A DNA stretch of 33,947 nt from Natranaerobius trueperi (GTDB lineage Bacteria; Bacillota; Natranaerobiia; Natranaerobiales; Natranaerobiaceae): assembly GCF_002216005.1 (NCBI RefSeq), contig NZ_NIQC01000029.1, positions 1 through 33,947 of the forward strand, written 5' to 3'. Below are positions 17,816 through 25,770 of this stretch, piece by piece. The notes under the pieces were generated by a model, which worked only from the letters and a program-made list of their open reading frames with translations, was not told where the DNA came from and did no database searches. The position numbers and the translations under genes were made by a program. The first letter of the stretch is position 1. The number at the start of each line of letters is the position of its first letter.

Positions 17816-17950
17816 ATGAGCAAAATAAAGAGCTTACTTAGTAATCTTTTGAGCAGCGGAAAGAAAGAAGGGTGTTGTGGAGTTAGGATTGAGTCAGATG
17901 AATCACAACAAGTAAATAACGATGAAAAAGAAGAGGCAGAAAACCAGTAA
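17816..17950 (+). CDS. 44-aa Cys-Cys mini-protein upstream of permease
   Basis: The frame encodes 44 residues: a short amphipathic N-terminus (MSKIKSLLSNLLSSG), a basic turn and a KKEGCCGVRIE motif with C20-C21, and a very acidic C-terminal tail. It has an excellent ribosome binding site (GAAAGGAGAGAG), sits between its own promoter and the permease start, 23 bases upstream of the permease, and has no frame conflict, so it is very likely real. Its role is unknown. The vicinal cysteines suggest a soft-metal or metalloid ligand or a thiol carrier serving the permease. Confidence 0.8.
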   Translation: MSKIKSLLSNLLSSGKKEGCCGVRIESDESQQVNNDEKEEAENQ

Positions 17951-17973
17951 AGAGTTTGAAAGGGGTAACTTAC

Positions 17974-18909
17974 ATGTTTGATACTGAATATTTAATTGAA
18001 GTAGCTGATTTTTTTGCTTATCTATTAGGAGAACTTATATTACTCTTTGTTGTAATTAGTTTTTTAGTAGGTTTATTACAGGAATACGTAAATCCAGATA
18101 AAATAAAAAATTACTTAGATAATAAACGATTAGGTATTTTTGGTAATATAATAGGGGCGTTTTTCGGATCATTAACACCTTTTTGTACTTGTTCAACTAT
18201 ACCAATTACATTAGGTTTATTAAAAAGTGGAGTTCCCTTTGGAATCACAATGAGTTTTTTCTTTGCATCACCACTTTTAAATCCAATTGTTATATTCCTG
18301 ATGTTAGCATTATTTGGTGTAGAAATAACAGTAGTTTATTGGGTTATTTTATTTCCTCTATCAGTTATAATAGGAATGTTTTTAGAAAAGTTTGGATTTG
18401 AAAAAGAGCTTAAACAAGTTAAAGTAGTTAAAGACTGTGAGGGAAGTGAAGCAGCTGACTTAGAAGGCTCTTTTTTTGAGCGAATACTTCCAAGACTTAA
18501 AAATGCTAGTTATTTTGCTGGTAGCCTATTTAGGCAAGTTTTTGTTTTTTTAATATTAGGAGCTAGCGTCGGTGCCTTTATTTATGGTTTTGTGCCACAA
18601 GAGTTAATAGTTAACATTGCAGGTCCAGATAATTTATTATCTATACCAATAGCATCTATTATTGGTATTCCAATGTATGTAAGAGAAGCAACAATTTTAC
18701 CAATTAGCTCTGTTTTAATAGATCATGGAATGAATGTTGGTGCAGTTATAGCTTTAGTAATTGGTGGAACAGGAGCTAGTTTACCAGAACTTACTATGTT
18801 AAATTCTATATTTAAAAAGAAATTATTAATAACTTATATAATTACAGTGATAGTTGTAGCAATCTTTGCTGGATATTTATTTAATATTCTTCTTTATATA
18901 GGTATGTAA
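17974..18909 (+). CDS. permease of the DUF318 / ArsP-like family
   Basis: The 311-aa membrane protein has about eight to ten hydrophobic segments and the family hallmark SLTPFCTCSTIPITLGLLKSGVP with the CxC pair C71/C73, then FFFASPLLNPIVI and, in the second half, GIPMYVREATILPISSVLIDHGMNVGAVIALVIGGTGASLPEL. Characterised relatives (ArsP) export trivalent organoarsenicals, using cysteines in this region; many other members have no known substrate. A large hydrophilic loop lies at about residues 140-180. ATG 17974 follows GAAAGGGG; an in-frame TTG at 17956 is too close to the upstream stop. It is co-transcribed with the Cys-Cys mini-protein. Confidence 0.88.
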   Translation: MFDTEYLIEVADFFAYLLGELILLFVVISFLVGLLQEYVNPDKIKNYLDNKRLGIFGNIIGAFFGSLTPFCTCSTIPITLGLLKSGVPFGITMSFFFASPLLNPIVIFLMLALFGVEITVVYWVILFPLSVIIGMFLEKFGFEKELKQVKVVKDCEGSEAADLEGSFFERILPRLKNASYFAGSLFRQVFVFLILGASVGAFIYGFVPQELIVNIAGPDNLLSIPIASIIGIPMYVREATILPISSVLIDHGMNVGAVIALVIGGTGASLPELTMLNSIFKKKLLITYIITVIVVAIFAGYLFNILLYIGM

Positions 18910-18935
18910 AAGCAAGGGAGCTCCCCTGCTTTTAC
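18906..18935. terminator. bidirectional terminator between permease and folT
   Basis: The stem GTAAAAGCA / TGCTTTTAC with a GC-rich inner part (GGGAGCTCCC) contains the stop region of both convergent genes. T-rich sequence follows each way, though weakly on the plus strand. Confidence 0.75.
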
Positions 18936-19510
18936 GGGTTATTCTGAATTGTTTTAACCGCTGGTGATTGATAAATCTTAGTATAAATAAAGGTACAAAT
19001 AATACTATATCCGGGTATTAACACAAAATTAGATAATATTCTTGGTGGTAGTATAGAGATAAATGGAACACCATATATGAATTGTAGACCATAAGTTGTT
19101 AAGAAAATTGAGCTTACAAGTTGTGTGATTAAGATTGCTATACACATATGTACTCTTGACGGTGGTTGACTAGATTTTAAAAACTTTAGTATTAAAGGTG
19201 GTAAAACACCATACATAACTGTAGCCAAAAAGATCAAAGGGTTAGGAAATGCAACACCATAAGTATTCATCCAAAACCCTAGGATATTGGCGCCTCCACC
19301 AACAAATCCTCCAAGAACAGGACCAAATAAAAGTCCAGATATAATAATTGGAACAGGGCCTAAACCTAAACGGATACCACCAATTCCTCCTATTGGAATC
19401 ATAACCGAAAAGAACCGTGTAAAAATTATCTCCATAGCTACTAATAATCCTGCAGTAGCAAGTTGTTTACTTGAAAAATTAAGATTTAATATTTGATTCT
19501 TATTAGACAT
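18932..19510 (-). CDS. folT: folate ECF transporter S component
   Basis: The 192-aa protein is a small polytopic S component: about six hydrophobic helices with LATAGLLVAMEIIFTRFFSV, GIRLGLGPVPIIISGLLFGPVLGGFVGGGANILGF and a C-terminal PGYSIICTFIYTKIY. S components bind a vitamin and dock onto a shared EcfA-A'-T module, not encoded here. Folate specificity is supported by the THF riboswitch directly upstream (established for folT genes) and fits GcvT's need for THF. ATG 19510 follows AAAGGAGGTG; the ribosome binding site is buried in a long hairpin (19514-19573). Upstream in-frame residues (MALCHQQRKKGG) come from the leader and are not part of the protein. Confidence 0.9.
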   Translation of the reverse strand: MSNKNQILNLNFSSKQLATAGLLVAMEIIFTRFFSVMIPIGGIGGIRLGLGPVPIIISGLLFGPVLGGFVGGGANILGFWMNTYGVAFPNPLIFLATVMYGVLPPLILKFLKSSQPPSRVHMCIAILITQLVSSIFLTTYGLQFIYGVPFISILPPRILSNFVLIPGYSIICTFIYTKIYQSPAVKTIQNNP

Positions 19511-19513
19511 AAA

Positions 19514-19573
19514 AACACCTCCTTTCTTTCTTTGTTGATGGCAGAGGGCCACAACAAGAAAGAAGGAGGTGTT
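19514..19573 (-). promoter_or_regulatory. ribosome-binding-site hairpin (expression platform) of folT
   Basis: On the minus strand, an arm starting AACACCTCCTTC (19573 downward) pairs with the arm ending AAAGGAGGTGTT (19514), about 22 base pairs with small bulges and a 14-base loop. The 3' arm contains the folT Shine-Dalgarno, so folding would block translation; the arm also runs into TTTTT, so it could act as a terminator. The loop holds CTCTGCC, complementary to GGCAGAG of the aptamer P1 strand. Confidence 0.85.
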
Positions 19574-19587
19574 CCTTCACTCTTTAT

Positions 19588-19686
19588 TGTGACAGCGGAT
19601 GCGATATCATATCGCAGGTGACTTCCCTTCGTCTAAGAGCAACATCCCATCTCTTAGCACTTTACGCATGATACCTACTCTGCCGT
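19588..19686 (-). promoter_or_regulatory. tetrahydrofolate (THF) riboswitch aptamer
   Basis: Read on the minus strand, the leader has all the conserved pieces of the THF aptamer in order: GGCAGAGTAGG, the AAGTG segment, GATGGGATGTTG, GACGAAGGG and GCATCCGCTGTC. P1 forms from GGCAG with CTGTC, P2 from GTATCAT with ATGATAT, and P3 from CTAAGAG with CTCTTAG. This class is known in Firmicutes upstream of folT and folate biosynthesis genes and lowers expression when THF is plentiful. Confidence 0.93.
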
Positions 19687-19969
19687 TTAAAATCCTTACT
19701 TAAATCATTCTATAAAACTACAATTTTTCCTTTCTATTAATTCTATGTTTATCATTTTTTTAAGCTTTGTATATATTATTTTGTCAACAGACCAAATTAA
19801 TAAGATCATAATTATCAGAATAATTAGTCTCAAAATGGACACCCCTAGTTATATTTTCATATTATCTTCTTCAATAATTGAATTTTTCCTTCAGATATAA
19901 TTAAAGAATTTTCATTTTGATCAAATTATGATAAGTTAGTTTAAAATAACTATTAATGGTGGTGATCTT

Positions 19970-20564
19970 TTGAAACAATACAATGTAGGTATATTAATTT
20001 TCGATGATGTTGAAGTGTTAGATTTTGCGGGTCTTTACGAGGAGTTTTCTGTGATTCGTTTTAAAGGACAATCTTATGATACTACGGATGACACCTTTTA
20101 ATGTAGAAACAATAGCAGAATCTAATGAAAAAGTTAACTGTAGACATGGATTACAAGTACAACCAGATAAGAGTTTTGACACTAATAACAACTATGATAT
20201 TTTAGTTGTACCTGGGGGACTAGGGGTTAGAGAACAATTAAATAATGAAAAAATTAGACTTTAATAGAACGAAAAATCAAAACACGATTGTTACAACATC
20301 TGTTTGTATTGGTGCTTTATTATTAGCAAATTCAGGATTATTGAATGGAAAAAAGGCCCCAACACATCATAAAAGCTTTGATCAGCTTGAAAGTTTTGAT
20401 GAAATAACGGTGATTAAAGATCAAAAATTTGTTGATAAGAAAATATTATTACCTCTGGTGGAATCTCTGCTGGTATAAATATGTCATTTTATTTAGTAAA
20501 AAAACTACTAGGTACTGAAATAGCTAAAACTACTGGACGGTTTATGGAATATACAGTATACTAG
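19970..20564 (+). pseudogene. DJ-1/PfpI-family protein, three frameshifts
   Basis: DJ-1/PfpI family members include glyoxalase-like and amidase-like enzymes. Pieces in three frames line up as one protein of about 198 aa: QYNVGILIFDDVEVLDFAGLYEEFSV (from TTG 19970, behind GGTGGTGAT); FNVETIAESNEKVNCRHGLQV and YDILVVPGGLGVREQLNNEK (from about 20095); VTTSVCIGALLLANSGLLNGKKAPTHH, with the nucleophile-elbow Cys in TSVCIGA (from about 20245); and SGGISAGINMSFYLVKKLLG (from about 20455 to the stop at 20564). At least three indels are needed, so unlike aspA this is unlikely to be one sequencing slip. The stop overlaps that of the convergent rhomboid gene within CTAG. Confidence 0.88.
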
Positions 20565-21217
20565 CGATTACCAATTGCATATACCACACCTAGTAAAAAA
20601 CCTCCAATATGCGCCCACCAAGCTATTGAAACTGCTTCACCAGCTAATGGAGCAATAGCATTTATACTTTGAAGTAATATCCATACTCCTAAAAAAATAA
20701 CAGCTGGGATATGAAAAATTGTGAAAAAAATTCCTATTGGAACTAACGTTAGCACTTTTGAATAAGGGTAATATATAAAGTAAGCACCTAAAACACCTGC
20801 TACAGCACCACTAGCTCCTATAGCAGGTAAAGCTGAAGTTGGTTCACTCATTAAATGTGCTATATTACCTATGATAGCTGCTAATAGATAAAAGACTATA
20901 AACCAAAACTTACCAAGCTTATCTTCGATGTTATCACCAAATATCCAAAGGTATAACATATTACTAGCTAAATGAATAAAATTACCATGTAAAAAAGCTG
21001 AAGTTAAAAAAGTAATTAGTGGATATATAGAGGAGTTATTTATTATTTCTTCTAATACAATTCTTTGTGGGATAAATCCTAAACTAGTTACAAGGAAGTG
21101 AAGATTTTCTGTTGTTAAAGTACTTTGATAGATATATATAAGCACATTAAAGATTATTAAGGTAATTGTTACTAAAGGAAAACTTTTTGATCTAATATTA
21201 TCTTTTAAAGGTATCAT
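20561..21217 (-). CDS. rhomboid-family intramembrane serine protease
   Basis: The 218-aa membrane protein has about six to seven hydrophobic segments and the rhomboid active-site elements: the HGNFIHLASNMLYLWIFGDNIED region, GASGAVAG with catalytic Ser136, and a helix with His203 (WWAHIGGFLLG) completing the Ser-His dyad. Rhomboids cleave transmembrane proteins within the bilayer; the bacterial substrate here is unknown. ATG 21217 follows AGGTGG. The gene lies about 50 bases after the molybdoenzyme gene but beyond a terminator, so it probably has its own transcript. The DJ-1/PfpI pseudogene converges on it. Confidence 0.93.
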   Translation of the reverse strand: MIPLKDNIRSKSFPLVTITLIIFNVLIYIYQSTLTTENLHFLVTSLGFIPQRIVLEEIINNSSIYPLITFLTSAFLHGNFIHLASNMLYLWIFGDNIEDKLGKFWFIVFYLLAAIIGNIAHLMSEPTSALPAIGASGAVAGVLGAYFIYYPYSKVLTLVPIGIFFTIFHIPAVIFLGVWILLQSINAIAPLAGEAVSIAWWAHIGGFLLGVVYAIGNR

Positions 21218-21244
21218 AGAACCACCTAACTTAATTTATCAAAT

Positions 21245-21269
21245 AAAACCGTGGTGTAACCACGGTTTT
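21245..21269 (-). terminator. terminator after molybdopterin oxidoreductase
   Basis: An 11-bp stem AAAACCGTGGT / ACCACGGTTTT with loop GTA is followed on the minus strand by TTTTATTT. Confidence 0.85.
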
Positions 21270-21270
21270 A

Positions 21271-23260
21271 TTATACTTTTTCTATCTTAATTTTAGTTTC
21301 ATAGAGAGCGGCTTGATCTCCAGCATCAGATATATTATCTACAACTAAAGTATTGACACTTCCGCCTTTGTTTATCCATTGTCCTTCATACATATAAACA
21401 CTATCTTCTCGTAAAGTCTCTTCAAATTTTATCTGTACTGAAAGAGAGCCAGCAGGGGAGATTAGAGTTACTATATCGTTTTCTGAAATTTGTTTATCGT
21501 TTGCTGTTTTAGGATTAATGTATGCTATGCCAAGTGAATTTTGTTCTTTATCTTTAAAATGTTGTGAATGTAAAGATCCCTTGTAATGTGGGGTTAGAAA
21601 ATGTAAATCATATTCAGTCTGAAAATCTTTAAATGGAGTTAAATATTCAGCTAAAGGACTAATCCCTTCTTCTTTAGCTTTTTCTGAATATAATTCGAAC
21701 TTACCACTTGGAGTTAAGAATTTTTTATCTTTCCATGATTGTAATGGTGCTTCAGGTAAAGGGTATGGTTCTTCTTTTATCATACTAAATGTTAATCCTT
21801 TCTGATGTTCTAATGGTTTAATAGCATCTTTTAGCCATTCATTAGAATCTTTAATAGGGAACTCTTTTAAATTCATTTCATTAGCAAGTAAATTAAATAT
21901 TTCACGATCACTTTTTGTATTATTTAAATTATTGATTACTTTAGATCCATAAGAAACATAGTTGTGCCCCATAGAAGTTATATATATATCTTCCTCCTCA
22001 AGAAAACTAGTACATGGAAGTATAAGGTCAGCATTTTTAGCAGTATCTGTCATAAACATATCAACTACTATTTTAAAGTTAACTCTTTTAAAAGCTTGGT
22101 ACACTTTATTAGTATCAGGAGCTTGTAAAAAAGGGTTCCCTCTAGTTACAAACATTAAATCAATCGGTGGATTATCTTCTTTAAGAATAAATTCAGCTAA
22201 GCGTCCTTTAGAAAATGTTCGGTGATTCCTATTAAGATGACTACCAGGTTAACAGTGGGATATCAATAAAATTAGTTACCTGTTTATTTGCATAATTAGC
22301 TCCACCACCTGGGATACCTATGTTACCTGTGATAGCGGCAAGAGAATCGATAGACCTAACTGTGTTAGCACTATTAGTATAACGTTGTATACCATAACCA
22401 ATTAAAATTGATGATGAACCGAGATTCGCATATTCATAAGCTAATTCTTTAATTTTGTTTTCATCAATTCCTGTTTCTTTAGAGGCCCATTTAGGAGTGT
22501 ATTTTTCAATATGCTTTTTAAAAGTTTTAAATCCTTTAACATATCTAGAAATGAATTTGTTATCATGGTAATTATTTGTAATTATATGGTTAGCCATAGC
22601 AAGAGCTAGAGCACCATCAGTCCCGGGTTTTAAGGAAATATATTCATCTGCTTGTTTAGCAGTCCTTGTTTTTCTAGGGTCAATAACTATTACCTTCGTT
22701 CCGTTCTTTTGAGCTAGTTTTATATAATACATCTGGTGAATAGAAGTATCAGAGGGGTTTCGTCCCCATATAAGTACTAAATTAGAATTTAAAATATCAC
22801 TGTAATCATGACTTACACTTAACCCAAAATCTAGATCTTGAGCTTTCATTCCAGCACTCCAACATAATGTTCCCCTTGGTACGGTTACATTTCCTAATGC
22901 ATTAAAAAATCGTGACTCTAAATTTTTTAAAACACCACCATGAGCAGAGTCAGAATAAAATAGGATAGATCTACTATCATTATTGATGCAATCTTGAAGC
23001 TTAGAACTAATAATCTTAATAGCTTTATCCCAGGAAATCTCATTCCAACTCTCGTTTCCTTTTAATAAAGGGTTTGTTAGTCTATCAGAGTCATAAATTC
23101 GTTTTACAAACTTTTTTCCTTTTTGACAAATAAACCCTTTAGTAATTCTGTGATTTTTTTGTCCTTTGATATCAATAACTTTGTTATTTTCAACAGTTAC
23201 ATTAAGTCCACATAAGTCCCAGCAATTTAAAGGACATGTACTTTCAAAAGTTGGAGACAT
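21271..23260 (-). pseudogene. molybdopterin oxidoreductase (DMSO reductase family), one frameshift
   Basis: The N-terminal frame starts at ATG 23260 (GGGGTGAT upstream; earlier in-frame codons lack one) and carries a 4Fe-4S motif C9-x3-C13-x3-C17 ... C45 (TCPLNCWDLCGL, ICQKG), the probable molybdenum-ligand region RGTLCWSAG, and cofactor-binding blocks (IWGRNPSDTS, VIDPRKTRTAKQAD, LKPGTDGALALAMA). It stops at 22241. The rest, SHLNRNHRTFSKGRLAEFIL onward to FVTRGNPFLQAPD, DLILPCTSFLEEEDIY and the C-terminal dinucleotide-binding domain, is in another frame to 21271. A single indel at about 22244-22256 would join them to about 663 aa, a normal length. The substrate cannot be told; no partner subunit genes are adjacent, and it lacks a twin-arginine signal, so it is probably cytoplasmic. 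Confidence 0.88.
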
Positions 23261-23346
23261 ATACATCACCCCTGTTAAAGTACTCTCTACGTTTTTCTTT
23301 CCCAAAAAAATCTTTTGTTTCTTTTAATTTTATCAGACAAAAAGAA

Positions 23347-23372
23347 AGCATCAACAGAAAACTGTTGATGCT
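23347..23372 (-). terminator. terminator after pckA
   Basis: An 11-bp stem AGCATCAACAG / CTGTTGATGCT with an AAAA loop is followed on the minus strand by TTTCTTTTTG. Confidence 0.88.
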
Positions 23373-23379
23373 AGATAAT

Positions 23380-24936
23380 TTAAGCTTTAGGTCCGGCCTC
23401 GTAGATATCTTTTGATACATTAAATTGTTTAAAGTTTTCTTGAAATAGCTCTGCTAATTCTTGTGCTTTATTGTCATATTCATTTGGGTCATCCCATGTT
23501 TTTCGAGGTCTTAGAACATTTGTAGGTACTCCAGTGACTTCATTTGGAATTTGAACATTAAATATTTCATCTTTTGAGTAGGATGTATTTTCAATATTAC
23601 CATCTTGTATTGCAGAAATCATGGCTCTAGTGTAAGAAAGTTTAATTCGAGAACCTTCACCATATGGTCCGCCAGTCCAACCAGTATTTACAAGATAAGT
23701 TTTTACATTATGCTTTTCAATTTTTTCTCCTAACATTTCAGCATATTTTTCTGGTTTAAGTGGCATAAAAGGTGCTCCAAAACAAGCTGAGAAAGTGGCT
23801 GTTGGATTTGTCACACCACGTTCTGTTCCTGCCAATTTAGAAGTATAACCTGATAAGAAATGATACATAGCCTGTTCTTTAGATAATTTAGAAACAGGTG
23901 GTAAGACACCAAAAGCATCAGCAGTAAGAAATATGATTACATTTGGGTGTCCTGCAATTCCAGTTTCTAAAACACCAGGGATGTGCTCAATGGGATACGC
24001 TGCTCTTGTATTTTCAGTTAATGTGTTATCTTCAAAATCAGGTGTTGCTGTTTTAGGATCTAATATAACATTTTCAAGGATAGAACCAAACTTTATTGCA
24101 TTAAAAATCTGTGGTTCCTGTTCTTTTTTCAGCCCGATACATTTTGCATAACAGCCACCTTCGAAATTGAAAATACCTCTTTCAGTCCAACCATGTTCAT
24201 CATCACCAACTAACAATCTATTCGGATCAGCAGATAAAGTGGTCTTACCAGTTCCAGAGAGGCCGAAAAATAGACTAACATTACCATTGCTTCCAATATT
24301 AGCAGAACAGTGCATAGGTAAAACATTTTTTTCTGGTAATAAGTAGTTTAATACACTAAAAATTGATTTTTTCATTTCACCAGCATATTCGGTACCACCA
24401 ATTAATACGGTTTTTTTCTTAAATGATACAATGACAAATACTTCTGAGTTGGTACCATCTTCATTTGGATCAGCTTTGAATGTAGGTGCATTAATTAAAG
24501 TCCACTCCGGAGTTGAAGACTTTTTGTTGTCTTTAATGAACAATTGTTGAACAAAAAGGTTATGCCAGGCACGTTCGTTTATAGTACGTAAAGAAAGGCT
24601 GTGGTCAGAATCAGCACCAGCTTTACCATCAAATATAAAAACTTCACGATTACTTAAATGTTTCATAACTTTAGAATATAGTTGATCAAAACTTTCTTCA
24701 GAAATAGATCTATTTATCTCTCCCCAATTAATTTTAGAATTTATTAATTCTTCGTCTACTATAAATTTGTCTTTGGGAGAACGTCCGGTATATTCACCAG
24801 TTTTTACACGTAGTGCGCCATTTGAAGTGAGAACACCTTCACCTCTAGCAACAGCTGTTTCTACTAATGTTGCTATTGGTAAATTATAATGTGTTTTTTT
24901 AAAATAAGAATTTGTATAATTAAGTGCATTTTTCAT
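23380..24936 (-). CDS. pckA: phosphoenolpyruvate carboxykinase (ATP)
   Basis: This enzyme interconverts oxaloacetate + ATP and PEP + CO2 + ADP, for gluconeogenesis or for CO2 fixation in anaerobes. At 518 aa it has the expected length. It shows [15 protein letters not shown] (PEP/OAA site), NAPTFKADP, the P-loop [11 protein letters not shown] (K231), the metal-binding region [11 protein letters not shown], and [14 protein letters not shown] with the downstream [25 protein letters not shown] precedes the ATG. It is monocistronic between a terminator and a divergent promoter region rich in inverted repeats (24971-25042). With aspartase and the acid symporter, it suits growth on aspartate or C4-acids. 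Confidence 0.96.
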   Translation of the reverse strand: MKNALNYTNSYFKKTHYNLPIATLVETAVARGEGVLTSNGALRVKTGEYTGRSPKDKFIVDEELINSKINWGEINRSISEESFDQLYSKVMKHLSNREVFIFDGKAGADSDHSLSLRTINERAWHNLFVQQLFIKDNKKSSTPEWTLINAPTFKADPNEDGTNSEVFVIVSFKKKTVLIGGTEYAGEMKKSIFSVLNYLLPEKNVLPMHCSANIGSNGNVSLFFGLSGTGKTTLSADPNRLLVGDDEHGWTERGIFNFEGGCYAKCIGLKKEQEPQIFNAIKFGSILENVILDPKTATPDFEDNTLTENTRAAYPIEHIPGVLETGIAGHPNVIIFLTADAFGVLPPVSKLSKEQAMYHFLSGYTSKLAGTERGVTNPTATFSACFGAPFMPLKPEKYAEMLGEKIEKHNVKTYLVNTGWTGGPYGEGSRIKLSYTRAMISAIQDGNIENTSYSKDEIFNVQIPNEVTGVPTNVLRPRKTWDDPNEYDNKAQELAELFQENFKQFNVSKDIYEAGPKA

Positions 24937-24970
24937 TAAAAAAACCTCCTCAAAAAAGTGATTACTATAT

Positions 24971-25042
24971 ATGTTACACTAATTTCTAAATGTGGTGACA
25001 TTGTAACATAATTTTTATAATATGTATCACAATTTAGAAATT
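24971..25042. promoter_or_regulatory. interleaved inverted repeats between pckA and HD gene
   Basis: Two perfect inverted repeats interleave: ATGTTACA (24971-24978) with TGTAACAT (25002-25009), and AATTTCTAAA (24981-24990) with TTTAGAAATT (25033-25042). The stretch lies 35-106 bases upstream of pckA and also upstream of the divergent HD gene. The minus-strand TGTGATACATA (25031-25021) is one base from the CcpN site known for Bacillus pckA (TRTGHYATAYW), which may be coincidence. Confidence 0.45.
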
Positions 25043-25121
25043 TTCTTGGGTAAATTTTTAATTAATCAATGTAGGAAAGTAATATGTTAAAATATAAAAA
25101 AATAACAGAAAGGTGGTTCAT

Positions 25122-25694
25122 ATGGAAAATAATATTCCAACTAGAGCTGAAGCTTACGAACTTTTACGGAAATATGTAAATGACGAGCGTCAGATTAACC
25201 ATGCTTTAGCTGTAGAAGCAACATTGGTTCACTTTGCAGAAAAGTTCGATGAAGATGTACAAAAGTGGGGAACAATAGGCCTCATTCATGATTTAGATTA
25301 TGAATTATACCCTGAACAGCATTGCCATAAAGTTAGAGAACTATTAGAAAAAGAAAAGTGGCCAGAAGAGTACATAAGAGCAATTGAGAGCCATGGTTGG
25401 AAGATTTGTACTGATGTAGAACCAAAAGAAACTATGGAAAAAGTATTGTATACTGTTGATCAATTAACTGGTCTTATAACTGCAACTGCACTTGTGAGAC
25501 CAAGTAAGAGTATTATGGATGTTAAAACAAAATCTGTTAAAAAGAAGTGGAAACAAACAGAGTTTGCTTCAGGTGTTGATAGGGAAGTAATTTCAAGAGG
25601 TGCAGAGATGTTAGGTATGGATCTTAATGAACTAATTGAAGAAACGATAAAGGCTATGCAAAAAGAAGCTGAAGCTTTAGGGTTAAATGGCTAA
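25122..25694 (+). CDS. HD-domain (HDIG-type) hydrolase-like protein
   Basis: The 190-aa cytoplasmic protein has an HD metal-binding fold: H27 (QINHALAVEATL), the H56-D57 pair in GLIHDLDYE, H67/H69 and H91 (AIESHGW), then an Asp in YTVDQLTGLI. HD proteins are typically metal-dependent phosphohydrolases, often on nucleotides; this branch is common in Clostridia and has no assigned substrate that I know. ATG 25122 follows AAGGTGG; a GTG at 25113 lies within that site. It is monocistronic, diverging from pckA and ending at a shared bidirectional terminator with the symporter gene. Confidence 0.88.
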   Translation: MENNIPTRAEAYELLRKYVNDERQINHALAVEATLVHFAEKFDEDVQKWGTIGLIHDLDYELYPEQHCHKVRELLEKEKWPEEYIRAIESHGWKICTDVEPKETMEKVLYTVDQLTGLITATALVRPSKSIMDVKTKSVKKKWKQTEFASGVDREVISRGAEMLGMDLNELIEETIKAMQKEAEALGLNG

Positions 25695-25719
25695 TAATGC
25701 TATCAAGATTAAGGAGTTA

Positions 25720-25770
25720 TAAAACTATTAATCCTGCCAGATCTTAACTCTGGCAGGATTAATAGTTTTA
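25720..25770. terminator. very strong bidirectional terminator
   Basis: A perfect 22-bp stem (left arm 25720-25741, right arm 25749-25770, core ATCCTGCCAGA / TCTGGCAGGAT) has a 7-base loop and A/T-rich outer ends, serving the convergent HD and symporter genes. The stop codon of the symporter overlaps it. Confidence 0.93.

Noticed and set aside
22241-22243. Selenocysteine read-through in the molybdoenzyme
   Set aside because: The interrupting codon is TAG, not TGA, the family sequence continues in another frame, and the likely molybdenum-ligand Cys is far upstream.
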